From Ilex aquifolium (lineage: Eukaryota; Streptophyta; Magnoliopsida; Aquifoliales; Aquifoliaceae): a DNA stretch of 64,000 nucleotides. Below are positions 1 through 15,939 of the stretch, piece by piece. The first letter of the stretch is position 1, and each line of letters starts with the position of its first letter. Below the pieces are notes generated by a model. It saw only the letters and a program-made list of their open reading frames with translations, searched no databases and was not told the DNA's origin. The stretch is from NCBI GenBank assembly GCA_951799425.1, contig OX637392.1, positions 54,585,093 through 54,649,092 of the forward strand. The letters run 5' to 3'. Position numbers and translations under genes: made by a program.

Positions 1-1650
1 TTACGTAGAAGCAAGTGTGGAACCATCCCTCGACGTCGTTTTGAGATTGAAGGGGAAGCTTTCATGGTTGCACCATATGATGATGCCGAACCTAAAAATA
101 TTAAAGAGGCTCTATCATCACCTGCTAGTAATGAGTGGATAGCTGCAATGAATGACGAGATGGAGTCAATGAAGGCTAATAAAGTCTGGGACTTGGTTGA
201 CCTTCCGCCTGGGCGCAAGGCCATTGGGAACAAATGGGTTCTCAAAATTAAGCGCAAGGCGGATGGATCCATAGAAAGGTATAAGGCTCGCCTAGTAGCA
301 AAATGTTACACCCAGAGAGAGGGTGTGGACTACGAGGAAACTTTTTCTCCAGTTGTAAGGTTTGACTCGATTCGCATGATTTTAGCCATTGTCGCACATT
401 TGGATTTAGAACTATATCAAATGGACGTTAAAACTGCATTTCTTAATGGAGAACTGGATGAGGAGATCTACATGGATCAACCTGAGAGCTTCGTGGTGGG
501 TCAGGAGAACAAAGTTTGTAAACTCCAACGATCCATTTATGGCCTGAAGCAGTCATTCAAACAGTGGTATCTAAGGTTTCATCGAGCTATCACTTCTAAT
601 GAGTTTACGATGATTGATGAAGACCATTGTGTGTATGTTAAACGGTCTAAAGATAGCTTCTTGATTCTATCTTTGTATGTTGACGATATTTTATTGGCTG
701 GAAATAATAAGGAGATGATTATCACTACTCAAAAGTGGTTGTCCTCAACATTTGAGATGAAGGACTTGGGCGAAGCAAGTTATGTGCTCGGAGTTAAGAT
801 CCTAAGGGATCATTCTAAGAAACTTCTTGGGTTGTCTCAAGAGACTTACATTAAGAAGGTTCTTGAACGATTCCAGATGCATAACTGCAAACCCATAGAC
901 ACTCCTGTAGCGAAAGACGAGAGTCTAAGCCTAAAGATGTGCCCTAAATCTCCTGAGGAAAAGGGAAGGATGGCTCGTGTTCCCTATGCCAGTGCTGTAG
1001 GTAGTTTAATGTACGCTATGATGTGTACCCGTCCCGATATTTGCTATGCGGTAGGCCTAGTTAGTCGTTTTCAGTCAAATCCTGGAATAGCTCATTGGAA
1101 GGCAGTCAAAAGGATACTACGATATCTCAAGGGGACTTCAAATTATATGTTATGCTACCAGTCTCCAGAATTACAAATGGTTGGTTATAGTGATGCTGAT
1201 TGGGGTGGTGATATAGATGAACGCAAGTCCACATCAGGATATGCTTTCTTACTTAATGGTGGGGCCATTACATGGAGTAGTAAAAAACAATCATGTATAT
1301 CCTTATCCACCATGGAAGCAGAATACGTGGCTTGTTCTGCTGCTGTACAAGAAGATGTTTGGTTAAGAAGGTTCTTTCAACATCTAGGAGTTGTCACAAA
1401 TACCTTGGGCCCAGTGACGATTCATTGTGATAGCATGGCTGCATTAGCTTATGCTAAAGATCCTAAGTATCATGGAAAAACCAAACACATAGATCTAAGA
1501 TATCATTACATCAGAGACATGATTGCACAAAAAGAAGTAATCTTGAAACATATACCTACAACTCAGATGGTTGCAGACCCCTTAACTAAGCCTATAGCTA
1601 GAGATATATATATGGCTCATGTTAGAACTCTAGGACTTCGTAGGTATTGA
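1..1650 (+). pseudogene. Ty1/copia polyprotein, C-terminal part (reverse transcriptase and RNase H), partial
   Basis: The frame is already open at base 1 and runs to a stop at 1648-1650, so this is the 3' end of a copia pol gene whose gag, protease and integrase lie outside the window. The internal Met at 64 is not a real start. The reverse transcriptase domain begins near W(K/D)LV..P.G and K.KADG.IERYKARLVAK. It contains the DVKTAFLNG motif, LYVDDILLAG (the catalytic aspartates) and SIYGLKQ. RNase H follows, with GYSDADWGGD, STSGY, LSTMEAEYVA and KHIDLRYHYIRD. The polyprotein ends at LRRY, a normal copia C terminus. There is no stop or frameshift in 549 codons, so the insertion is fairly young. 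Some residues depart from consensus (AKCYTQ for AKGYTQ, QSFKQWY for QASRQWY). It encodes retrotransposon replication proteins, not a host function. Confidence 0.95.
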
Positions 1651-2765
1651 TTATGTGCTAGATATTGTATGGATCACACAATCATTTGTATTGACATTTT
1701 TTGGGATATTAATACATGGTTCTAATTGCAATTAAGTGTTATATTGCTTGATTACCTTGATATTTGAGAAAGCACACACATTAAGTATGTCAGCGGGCAT
1801 GATTGGCTCACTCACACGAGCAATCGCCTTTGGCGCTTGATATAGCGAGCAAAGATGAGATACTCTAACATATAATATCGCTCTGTTTTGTATACAGAAT
1901 GAGATTTGACATTTGAGAATCGATAATGGATACAACTCCATGTCCATTATGCTTATGTTTGTTGATTAGCCAGATGCGAGATCATAATTTGGCGTCTTTG
2001 GAGGACGAGCAAATAGAGAACTCGGGTTAGACGCTTGTAGAGCTTCTTGACTAAGATCTGTACGGTGTTTGAGTATGACATACGCTCTCCTTAGGATCGA
2101 GACACTCCACCGTAGCATGTATTTCATACTACATGTGCTTGGCGACAATTAAGGAGGTGAAGGAATGGATCCCTGCTTCCTCATTGTGTGAGCCCTCCGA
2201 GTCATTTTTACATGACCAGGTTATTTTGTTTAACTAAACATTCTATATACTCTTTGACTTTTGACTATGTCATAAAGTGAAAGAATTAATGCTCAGCTAC
2301 TTTGGCATGTTACTTACGGCCATGAGTGATTCGGCCTTCCAGGACATTGCTGGGAAAGCGGTTAATTTTGAACTAAGTGACATGAGGGCGAAAGGAAGAC
2401 CATTTGGAACATCCCGCGATATATTCACTGTCGACAACTTTGGGCGCTAATTTAGATAGTGACAAAGTGTGAATGTATAGGCGAAAGCTTCGAGGGGTTA
2501 TGCATGCTCTTATATTGTGAGGGATTAGAGATGTTTGAATCGGTGTATCCGAATGGGTCTAGAGTACTTGAGACACCATTTTTATTTTTATTTTTTTTTG
2601 GGTTGATGTCTCTATGCTGGCTCTATAGAGTTTCTAGTGTAAAGCTCCTAAATTGCAGGTGTGCTCAGCAGTCGCACGGCCCATTAGTCTGTATGAATTG
2701 ATGTTGATGTATACAATGGATTGAGAGAGATGACAGTGTCATACCCACCACGTGCGAATGGGAGA
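1651..2765 (+). other. Untranslated region between copia pol and the 3' LTR, with polypurine tract
   Basis: About 1.1 kb without a convincing reading frame separates the pol stop from the LTR. Just before the LTR the sequence gtgcgaatgggaga (about 2752-2765) is purine-rich and sits where a polypurine tract for plus-strand priming is expected. The short frames here are not homologous to anything I recognise. Confidence 0.6.
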
Positions 2766-3267
2766 TGTTAGATATTGGTTGGGTCATGGACCCGAACCGG
2801 GGCGCCCATGGTGGATTGACCCAAATTAAAGAATGGCCAAAGGGGCATGTTTTTTGGAGGTACCCCTTACCAAGAGGTATCCTTTACCAAAAGGTATCCT
2901 TCACCCAATATACATGTCTGTTAAATATTAACAGACATGTCCCTATATAATGTGTCTCTTAATGACACTCATTGGTTGCCTATATAAACCCAAGACAATC
3001 CAATAGATGAAAAAAAATCGAAGATACCTACTCTATTTCTCTCTCTCCCTACATAACGTTAAAAGGCTTTTGTGCTGTGAAAACTCGGTATTGATTCCTA
3101 TTGTGTAACAACTCCATACTGCTCGAGCAATCGAAGAAAAGACAATTTTCAGATTCTAAAGTACGTAGAACATCCTCAAACGATATTTGAGATTAAAGCG
3201 AATAAGGTATGTCTTTGATCCTATACTTCCGCAATATGTATACAATTCCCTACAATAATATCCAACA
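2766..3267 (+). repeat. 3' LTR of the copia element
   Basis: It starts TGTTAGATATTGG directly after the polypurine tract and ends ATATCCAACA, giving the usual TG...CA ends with a short inverted repeat. A second ATATCCAACA about 28 bp further on (ending near 3295) makes the right end ambiguous. The interior holds TATATAAACCC (about 2980-2990), a plausible TATA box, followed by a CT-rich stretch typical of an R/U5 region. Confidence 0.75.
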
Positions 3268-3354
3268 ATATCACTCTCATATATAATATCCAACAAAATG
3301 TACAGTTTCCTTTAATTCTCATTAGTCATCACACTCAAGTGTCAATTTAGTACC

Positions 3355-3610
3355 ACTTGAGCCGGTAGTCTAATGGTAAGCCGTACCCGTTTAAGGTCGT
3401 CCTTGACTCTCATATAGTTATCAAGGGGGGTTCGATTCATGGGAGTAACGCGGTTTACTATTTGACTTTGATGTTGTTGTGGTGACGGGCTACCCTTCCG
3501 GGTTAGTAGTTATGACTCAAATCAGACATTTCACAGTAGTAAAGACCCAAATTGTCACGCCCAAGGGGATTTATTATCTACTGATCACCCTTCCCCCCCC
3601 CCCCCCCCCT
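3355..3610 (+). mobile_element. tRNA-derived SINE ending in a C-rich tract
   Basis: A box-like TAGTCTAATGG (about 3366-3376) and B box GGTTCGATTC (3429-3438) lie in the order and approximate spacing of an RNA polymerase III internal promoter. The rest does not fold into a tRNA cloverleaf by eye, so this reads as a SINE rather than a tRNA gene. A run of 17 C at 3593-3609 follows. The family is not identified and the ends are approximate. Confidence 0.5.
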
Positions 3611-3640
3611 TTTAAATGAGCCAAAATAAAGTGTCAATAC

Positions 3641-4237
3641 TGATGATGCATAAAATAGACTTATGCAAGATCAACAGTCGAGTGTGTGATAATTAAAGTG
3701 TAATTAATGAACAATTAATAGAGCAATTAATGACAATAATGTAAATATCGAGTCAACATACAAATATATAGTGGTTCGGTCCGAGTGACCTACTCCACTC
3801 TGGGAAACGACAACGATGGCCGGGGGACCTTTATTGATAAAGTAAGGTGAACGAGAGAGTGAGAGAGCAATGGTTAGCTCCGGAAGGAATACAATAGCTA
3901 GGACAGAGAAAAGCTTTGTGTAAGGTGTGTAGAGAGGTGTCATCTCATGTAGAGAGATTTTATAATTTATAGGCACAGAGCCTTAGTTGAGACGGTGACG
4001 TGAGGGTAAAGGTACTAGTTCTTCGGGGAGGATAGCTGTAAAATGTAAGTATAATTAAATATTGCTTTGATCTTCGAGAGTGGAGATCCCGATTATTGCT
4101 CCCCATGTGCTCTAATTTTTTTGGACTCCTTGAACCTTGGGCTAGGTCGAATTCACGAGCTGGGCTTGACCTACCTTGTAGTTAATTTGAACTTACTTGA
4201 TTAATTGGGTTTGACCCAGTAAAATCTGGGCTCATCA
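3641..4237 (-). mobile_element. Solo LTR, TGATGA family, copy 1
   Basis: The 597-bp element is bounded by TGATGATGCA and CTCATCA and flanked by a perfect 5-bp target duplication AATAC (3636-3640 and 4238-4242). It is related over its length, in opposite orientation, to the copies at 42167 and 49146: shared blocks include the gggcttgacctacc region near the 5' end and the ggtccgagtgacctactcc...ggccgggggacctttattgat region near the 3' end. It has no internal coding region, so it is a solo LTR or LTR-like short element. Confidence 0.88.
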
Positions 4238-4364
4238 AATACAACTTGAATTTTGTTTATAAGAAATGCATTAAATTGGTAAATAAGATGCATTAATTTC
4301 AAGAGGACCAAACACATACCCTCGAAATAAACTGGGTTTAGTCTAGTTGACCACCTTTTTTTAC

Positions 4365-4500
4365 GTCGAGATTCTGCAAGGAGTCTATCCTTGCCAAAGG
4401 GAAGGATTCGTAACTTGTATCTTTCCTTTTGGGTTATATTCTACTTTGTTTTGTAATTTGCTTTTGAGGATTGGATTGTATTCTTCTTTCAAATTTAGTT
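4365..4500. repeat. Flanking repeat, copy A (upstream of gene 1)
   Basis: The stretch ggagtctatccttgccaaag... through ...ttctttcaaattt is repeated at 10921-11060, downstream of gene 1, with only scattered differences. The two copies lie in the same orientation on either side of the reductase gene. This may be a relic of an older tandem duplication in which this segment was the 3' flank of a lost gene. Confidence 0.7.
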
Positions 4501-4554
4501 ATCAACACAAATAAATTGAGAGAATCAATTTAAGAGGTTTGAAATTTTTCATTG

Positions 4555-4905
4555 AAGATCTATTACTACATAAAAGTCATGTGATACTCGTCAATAATAA
4601 CCCGTGGGATGGAGATAGATCGACATCAAGAAACCATAAAAAATAAATGATTGCTTGTGATCTAATAGAAAATATGATTAGTACTGATAAGAATATATGA
4701 TGTGATTAATTAAAAAAATTCAATTAACATTGATTAATATTTAACACGTAGGAACTCAAAAACAATTCGGACTCTGAAGACAAAGGATAAGACTTGATTA
4801 TAAAGTTTAGTATGCATGCATCTTATTGAAGAATCTGGGCACATTCATTGAATGACTTTTCCTTCCTTCTTTCCTTTCACTAAGTTGACAAAAGAGAAAA
4901 ATTTT
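4555..4905. repeat. Gene 1 distal upstream block, also present at 37130-37975
   Basis: This segment (gtgatactcgtcaataata ... cttctttcctttcac) aligns with 37140-37970, where it is split by a 492-bp MITE. It is an ancient shared flank of the reductase genes and shows the pre-insertion state of the 37381 element. Confidence 0.75.
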
Positions 4906-4959
4906 TGTTTGGACAATAGATTGAAGTTAACTTTTTATATCGGATATTTTTTTTTTTTT

Positions 4960-5206
4960 TGAATAATGCTATGTACCATAATGGGTTTGTGTCGTGTATC
5001 AATTGTGTATAACCAGTACATACACAAGTTGTATCGTGTTTTTTTTATTGGTTTCACCCACACCCGATTTTTTTATTAATCGTGTCGTGTTGGGTCTATT
5101 CATTTACGAAACGGGTGACTTAAAAAAGACTCAAACCCTCTAACTTCATCTCGTGTTCATGCTGTGTTTACAAGTTTTGTCATATTTTGACACCACTACT
5201 TATGTG
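4960..5206. repeat. Decayed hAT-like non-autonomous repeat
   Basis: It has the composition of the 9520-9879 hAT MITE: repeated cgtgtcgtgt, cccacacccga and gggtctattcattta, ending tttgacaccacta. The left terminal repeat is not recognisable, so family membership is by similarity only. Confidence 0.35.
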
Positions 5207-5265
5207 TTCAAATCTATAATTTATCAAAAAAAAAAAAAATCATCGACAAGCCTACTTTTCCTCAT

Positions 5266-5850
5266 GTACTAAATTGTATATTAAAAATTAATTTCCCTTT
5301 AATAATCAATGTAAGATTTGATGTTTCTTACGTCATTGCTTACTAAAAAAACACTCTAATTGCTTACTACCAATTAGTTTAAAAATTAATATATTTTAAA
5401 AATTAATTGCTTACTACCAATTGTTTCTTACGTCATTCCTCAACTATTTTGAATGCGACTCGCATTAGGGTATCAAAATATATTTTTTTGTTATCGTACA
5501 TTTAACTTTTACCTAATAAAAATGCACCACTTGTATAGTTTTTTTTTTTTTTTTTTTTTTACTATTTCATTATTTTTTTAATCAATAATTGTACATCATT
5601 CAATTCAAAATCAATGATCGAGTTTGATGAGCATACGGTACTGGAGTCAGTACCCTAGCGGTGGGTCCTAATTCTCATGGTCTAATTGTATGTTAAACAT
5701 TAATTTCGCTTTAATAATAAAAAATCCAGTAAGATTTGATGTTTCTTACGTAATTGCTTACTACCAACCTCAACTATTTTGAATGAGACTCGAATTACGG
5801 TACCAAAAAAATACTTTCTCGTTGTCGTGCATTTACGTTTAACTAATAAG
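5266..5850. repeat. Direct duplication in the gene 1 upstream region
   Basis: The block 5266-5530 (aaattgtatattaaaaattaa ... cattccgtcaactattttgaatg-like text) recurs at 5686-5850 with shared phrases gtaagatttgatgtttctta, ctcaactattttgaatg and gttgtcgtgcattta. The period is about 420 bp. Between them lie a T-run (5539-5561) and unremarkable AT-rich sequence. Confidence 0.65.
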
Positions 5851-6089
5851 AAGTCCTCATATGTACTGAAGTTAGTACCATAGTATAGGGATGACCCGAA
5901 TAACTAACACAACAAGAAATTAATACAACAAGTCAGTACCGTAGTATTTTTCAACACGAACTCACTATGACTTGACAAAAACCTACTACGATTCAACACC
6001 CACCCGCCTCACACGATACGATTGACATAGTTACTAATCTTTACCCATTTGAACTATTTCTCATTCCCATTATACCCTTCCATTGCCCC
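5851..6089. other. Proximal upstream region of gene 1
   Basis: AT-rich sequence with phrases such as cgattcaacacccacccgcc and cacacgatacgattgaca that resemble the hAT MITE family of this window. No gene is visible. Confidence 0.4.
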
Positions 6090-6098
6090 TATAAATAG
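6090..6098 (+). promoter_or_regulatory. TATA box of gene 1
   Basis: TATAAATAG lies 66 bp upstream of the ATG, in a good plant TATA context (cccctataaatagaagg), and is followed by a GA-rich leader. Confidence 0.8.
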
Positions 6099-6143
6099 AA
6101 GGGCTTTGGTCTTGGAGAGAGAGTGAACAAGAGGTAAGCTTAA

Positions 6144-10527
<4,384 letters not shown>

Positions 10528-10920
10528 TTCAAGTTTCGTGTTGGTGATTATGTAATAGGAGGGTCAGTTGAGTCATGTCGTGTTATTTTTTGTGTCCATG
10601 TGCATTGTTAATCATATTACTTTTAAATCGTGTTGCTTCTGTTCATGTCAAGAATTTTTGGACATTGTACTGTGTTAGATGAGAGAATAAATGATAACAT
10701 CAAGAAACAAATGCTTATAGTTGCTCGTGAATGATTCCAACTTCATGCAAGTGGATGATGGATTGAGTTCTTCTATGTGTTTTGAGTTACATTTGTGAAT
10801 ACAGACAATGTCAATCAATTTGTATAGTATTATAATCGTGTTGTGTTATGTGGAGCCATATCATTTTTGGGTTTGCAAAATTAAAAAAAAAAGAGAGAAA
10901 TATTAGGTAATGAAAGATAC

Positions 10921-11060
10921 ATCGAGGTTATACAGGGAGTCTATCCTTACCAAAGGGAAGGATTCATAACTTGTATCTTTCTTTTTGATGAGTAATATTC
11001 TATTTTGTTTTGTCATTTGTTTCGTGAATTGTATTGTGTTGTTCTTTCAGATCTTGTATC
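10921..11060. repeat. Flanking repeat, copy B (downstream of gene 1)
   Basis: This is the partner of 4365-4500: gggagtctatccttaccaaa ... gttctttcagatctt. It lies about 0.4 kb after the gene 1 stop codon. Confidence 0.7.
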
Positions 11061-11079
11061 TAAAATAGTAATCAATCGT

Positions 11080-11700
11080 TGTTTTGGGGGACTAGGGAGT
11101 CCATTTATCTAAGACTCAATACATATATTTGTAATTCATACCCACTTATAAACTTAAGCTTATAGGTGTGAGCCCTACAATAGTATATTATGACACTTTA
11201 ATTTATTTTTTTATCCGATGTGAGAATCCCCACATATATAATATCCAACAATATCACCCTCATATGTGAACCACTTCGGGCTTAGTTTCCCCTTAAATTT
11301 GATCCACTATTCTCTACAAGCATTGCGTCCACCTATTCTTTTACAAGAGTCCGCCCTTCTTAGAACTAAACTTTTTCGGTCTTTATGAGTTACCGTATTA
11401 CCATTCTATGAAGAGTTCTTGTGCTCTGGGTCATGCCCTACTCTTTTTCCAAGTTCAGTTTCCACTTCTTCAAATACCAAGAGCCAACCACTTTTTTCTT
11501 CCCTACTCTTTTTTCAAGTTGTGTTTCCATGATTTCAAATACCAAGAGCCCACCACTTTTCTTAAAAGTTATCATCAGTATCAGCACGCTAAACTCCTTC
11601 TCGGGAGTTTACCCAGGATCGTTAGCCTTTGAATCTAATATCATTTTGTTGGAGAACTAGGGAGCCCATTGATCTAAGGCCCAATACACATGTCTAGAAC
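11080..11700 (-). mobile_element. TRIM (miniature LTR retrotransposon), one LTR truncated by the satellite array
   Basis: The complete LTR on the left is 11080-11250; read on the minus strand it starts TGTTGGATATT and ends ...CCCCAAAACA (171 bp). The other LTR starts at 11647 (TGTTGGAGAACTAGGG on the plus strand) and is cut off after about 54 bp where the satellite begins. The minus-strand reading also shows a primer-binding-like site next to the right LTR (ATGATATTAGA, near the TGGTATCAGA initiator-Met pattern) and a purine-rich GAGGGTGATAT next to the left LTR, as expected for polypurine priming. The interior is about 400 bp and non-coding. Confidence 0.7.
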
Positions 11701-13222
11701 TTCCCATCAGAAATTTAGCATACATTAATTCAGGTAAGTCTGTTAGTAGTAAGTCATTTTTATCTCTGTAGAAAAGAATGTTTATCGTGGTATGCTTCCA
11801 AACGAATTATTCTCTAGATGAGAGGAACCAGATCTAAATTATCCAAAAGAATTGTAAACACAACACTCTCCTCTCCTATTATTTTCAATCTCCCGACAAG
11901 TGAAAATGTGGTATTTTCTTAAACTATTGTGTATTGAATGCACAATGATTCCTTACTTTTTTCTATTTCTTTATTACTTATTCACATTTCATCAGAAATT
12001 TGGCGTACACTAATAAAGGTAAGTCTTCAAGTAGTCAATTTTTATCTCTGTAGAAGAAAAACCCTAAATCACAATACATGCTTATCACGATATGCTTCTA
12101 AAGAATTAATTTCCAGATGAGACGAACCAGATTTAAATTACTCAAAAGAATTGTACACATAACACTCTCCTGTCCCGTTATTTGAAATCTCTCAACAGGT
12201 GCAAATGTGACGCTTTCTTAAACTGTTGTGAACACTAAATGCACAATGAATCCTTACTTTGTTTCTAAACCTTTATTACTCATTCACATTTCATCAGAAA
12301 TTTGGCATACATTAATTTAGGTAATTCTTCAAGTAGTAAGTCATTTTTATATCTGTAGAACAGAAACCCTATATTGCAATACATGCTTATCGAGGTATTC
12401 TTCTGAACAAATTATTCTCCAGATGAGAGGAACCAAATTTATATTACCCCAAAAAATTGCACAAACAACACTCTCTTCTCCAATTATTTAAAATCTTTCA
12501 ACAAGTGCAAATGTGGCACTTTTTTAAACTGTTGTGTGCACTACATACACATTGAGTCCTTACTTCCTTTCTACACCTTTATTACTCATTCACATTTCAT
12601 CAGAAATTTGGCATACATTAATTCAGGTAAGTTTGCTAGTAGTAAGTCATATTTATCTCTGTAGAAGAGAAACTTTATATCATAATACATGCTTATCGAG
12701 GTATTCTTCTGAACAAATTATTCTCCAGATGAGAGGAACCAGATTTATATTACCCAAAAGAATTGCAGACAAAACACTCTCCTGTCCAATTATTTGAAAT
12801 CTCTCAACAGGTGCAAATGTGACAATTTGTTAAACTGTTGTGTGCACTGAATATACAGTGAGTCATTACTTTCTTTCTACACCTTTATTACTCATTCACA
12901 TTTCATCTGAAATTTGGCATACATTAATTCAAGTAAGTCTTCAAGTAGTAAGTTATTTTAATCTCTACAGAAGGGAAACTCTATATCACAATACATGCTT
13001 ATCGCAGTATGCTTCTGAACGAGTTATTCTCCAGATGAGAGGAACTAGATTTTAACTATCCAAAATAATTGTACACACAATACTCTCCTCTCCCGTTATT
13101 TGCAATCTCCCAACAGGTTCAAATGTGGCACTTTCTTAAACTATTGTGTGCACAGAATGCACAGTGAGTTCTTACTTTCTTTCTACACCTTTATAACTCA
13201 TTCACATTTCATCATAAATTCG
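11701..13222 (+). repeat. Satellite array, segment 1 (about 5 monomers)
   Basis: Head-to-tail monomers can be registered on the anchor catcagaaatttggcatac, which occurs at about 11705, 11990, 12292, 12598, 12905 and 13210 (spacings 285, 302, 306, 307, 305). Each monomer carries, in order, the anchor, aattcaggtaagtctg, ttttatctctgtagaa, tcacaatacatgcttatcg, gatgagaggaaccagat, caaaagaattgtacacac, caggtgcaaatgtg, cttaaactgttgtg and tgaatgcacagtgag. Short open frames in it repeat the same peptide in each unit and are not genes. The segment starts at the broken TRIM LTR. Confidence 0.93.
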
Positions 13223-15939
13223 TAGGGGTGACAATTTTTGACATAACATAACAACCCGACACGAATAAATGGGTTTGAGTTGTTTATTTTTTGGCACAAA
13301 CTCGTGTATGACATAATCCATCAACACGAAATGTTAATGGGTCATGTTCGGGTTCAACCCGCTCAACCCGAAATTAACCCATGTATTTAATCTGGTTGAC
13401 ACGAACCCGTTTGACTTGTTTTGACCCGAAATTGACCCGCCACTATATTAAGGACTTAATTATTTTTTTTCAAACCCTAACTTCATTTCACTTATTGTAG
13501 AGAGTCTGAGAGGCACTGAGATCTAGACCCGCCTCCCTCCTTTTGTCGGTCTCCCTTCTTGGCTTGGCGACGAGGATCGGTTCATTCACTGCCAGGTTAG
13601 TTCTCTATCTCACTTTTTTTCTCTTTCTCTTGAAGCAGATCTTATTTGTAAGCATCATCTGTGGATCTATATTATAATCTGGATCTTATACACTTACTGT
13701 TGAAGCAGATCTTAGTTTACCTCTTACTGGTACCTATGGTACAAGCTAATTATAAACACCATAGATTCAGTGACTACGACAATGAATACTTCTATCATCT
13801 TTCTCTCTCTCGACACTTATTGAACTCTCTCTATCTCTCTCTCTCACTCTCTCTCTCTCTCTTAGATCCAACCCTACCACTTCAGATCTAACCCTACTAC
13901 TTTAAATTTGTCTTGATTTTGAGTTTAAAGAAGACACCAAGAAAAATGCAGGATTTTTTTAGTGCTAAAAAATAGAAAATACAATGATTTCACCTTTAAT
14001 ATATATATTTTTTGTTTTGGTACCTGAAATGATTTCAACTTATTGTGATGAACATAATTTTTTTTAGTCCGAGTTACTGGTTACAACTTACAACAATATC
14101 CATTTTGTTTAGATTTTTTGTCATTCTAGCTTTACTAGTTAGAGCTTTAGATTTTTTTTAGTACTGATTTTTATTGATTATTTTTATTGATTTGTCTTTA
14201 TGCGATGTAATTTTATTGATTTGTTCTAGCTTTAGCTTTAATTTACTTTTGAATTTTTTGAATGTTCATCAGTTGTCAAACAATCTTGCTAGGAAAATGG
14301 AGGATACATCATCTGCTCAACTGACTGTGATGTCAATATTTAGAATACATCACGTGCTGCCCAGATACGAAAAGTGGAGATAATAAGAATGATGAAAAAC
14401 TGCAACATAGTTCGACATCAACAGTATGACAATTTTTTAAAAAGTATGTAAATGATGACAACGTTAAAAAGGCACAATGCTACAAATGTAAGATTGAGTA
14501 TAATGCTGCTAGTAAGTTTGGAACTCATAATTTATGGCGTCATTTAGAGACTTGTTTGAAAGTACCCATGATGTGAGCCAGATAATTTTAAGTCAAAGTC
14601 AATGGTCTATTACTGCACGGTCTTTGAAATTTAACGAGGAAAATTTTCAAGAGATGTTAATACATGTAATAATTAGACATGATTTGTCCTTTCAGTTTTT
14701 TGAGTATGAATGTGTTAGAAAAATCTTTAGCTACTTAAATCCAGATGTCAAATAATTGATAGATGCTTTGCCTGGTGATGGTGGTTTTTTTCATATTCGT
14801 TGTTGTGCTCATATTCTAAACTTGATTGTGTAAGAGGGGTTGAAAGCAGTAGATCTAGCTGTGGAAAAAGTTAGAGAGAGTGTCAAATATGTAAAAGGTT
14901 CTCAGGCAAGAAAGCAAAAATTCTTAGAGTGCGTTGCACAAACATCTTTAGATAGCAAGAAAAGTTTGAGGCAAGCAATGCATCTGGTCTTAAAACACAA
15001 AAAAACCAATTGCAATTGTATTTGGATGAGCTTAGGGTTGACATAGAAGCAGAACTTATTGCCCTTAATTATTGTAGAGCTCATCAGTATTGTTATCCGA
15101 AACTTGTTGTTATGGCTCGTGATGCGTTGACTATTCCAATTTTCTACAGTTGCTTCAGAATCATCTTTTACTATTGATGGTCAGGTTCTTGACCAATACT
15201 GTAGTGATTTCTAAGGTTCTTGTCATTTAGAAAATTCACAAGTGCAATTAGAAGATCTTGTAGAAGATGTTATAAATCCGACTTGGAAAAAAAATGAGGA
15301 TGCGTCGGTGCAATGTTCAAATGTGGTTGTGGATCTTGATTGTTGATGTGTGTGAGTCATAAAACCTAACTCTTCTTCTCAATCTTGTGTTTTTTTTTTA
15401 TTTTTGTCATAATAACCATTCCATCTCTATTGGAGTTAAAAGCTTAATATATTTTTTGGTAGGATGTTGGCTAGATTTAGGAGATGAAGAGGATTTGAAT
15501 GATATTTGTAATATTGCTTTGGGATATTAGTAATGCTTTTGGAATATTTGATTTATTTTGGGATATTTGTAATGTTTTGGATATTTATTTTTGGAATTTG
15601 TAATGCTTTGGAAATTTGTATTTTGGGATTTGTAATGTTATGGAGATTTGTATTTGTTTTGGGATATTTGTAATGTTTTTAATATCTTTTATTTGTAAAG
15701 AAGGTCTATATTTTTCCTTTTTTGTTGGGTCGTGTTGACTGGGTCGTGTTAGGCAAGTTGGTTATCACGGGTCATATCGGGTTAGTCGTGTTTCAAATCA
15801 AGTTGTGTTTGTGTTCAGATGACTTGACCCGTTTAACTTGCAGGTCGTGTTTGGGCTGATGTGTCTTCAACCCGAATCCCACAAGACACGACCCGGACAT
15901 GATTCGACACGACATGACACGACACGATCGCCACCCCTA
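13223..15939 (+). mobile_element. hAT (Ac-like) DNA transposon, decayed, inserted in the satellite
   Basis: The 2717-bp element starts TAGGGGTGACAA and ends CGCCACCCCTA. The 8-mers outside are taaattcg and aaaatttg (6 of 8 identical), and satellite sequence resumes in register on the far side. Subterminal regions are rich in short cgtgtcgtg/gacacgac-type motifs at both ends. The transposase remnants lie in the middle on the plus strand. The left third holds a CT microsatellite (13828-13862). Confidence 0.88.
14296..15212 (+). pseudogene. hAT transposase with BED zinc finger, broken and internally deleted
   Basis: The pieces are in order but in different frames. A Met at 14296 opens a short frame. 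A BED finger follows at about 14464-14562 (CYKC...HNLWRHLETC). Then come VIIRHDLSFQFFEYE...YLNPDVK (to 14755), a stop, and CCAHILNLIV then EGLKAVDL..VRESVKYVKGSQARKQKFLE (14790-14935). The C-terminal dimerisation region (LDELRVDIE, LNYCRAHQYCYPKL, ISTVASESSFTIDG-like pieces) is at about 15020-15190. The middle of a normal transposase of 600-700 aa, including most of the catalytic region, is missing. Several stops and frameshifts separate the pieces, so no functional enzyme is possible. It resembles the RICESLEEPER/DAYSLEEPER branch of Ac-like proteins, but the termini mark it as a transposon, not a domesticated gene. Confidence 0.85.

Larger units (their letters stand above)
1..3267 (+). mobile_element. 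Ty1/copia LTR retrotransposon, 3' portion
   Basis: This comprises the pol C terminus, the 3' non-coding region, the polypurine tract and the 3' LTR in the order expected for a plus-strand copia element. The 5' LTR, primer-binding site, gag, protease and integrase are beyond the left edge of the window, so the target duplication cannot be checked. An AP/Ale/Tork-type lineage cannot be assigned from this part alone. Confidence 0.9.

Noticed and set aside
3361-3450. Possible tRNA gene (A box and B box)
   Set aside because: No acceptor stem or consistent cloverleaf can be drawn, and unrelated sequence continues past it; a SINE fits better.
13223-13500. Homology of the hAT subterminal cgtgtcgtg motifs to a regulatory array
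   Set aside because: The same motif clusters are present in every hAT-type MITE of the window and are typical transposase-binding subterminal repeats.
14174-15084. Domesticated BED-finger gene
   Set aside because: The frames are broken by stops and the middle is missing; the surrounding terminal repeats and 8-bp flanks show an ordinary dead hAT transposon.
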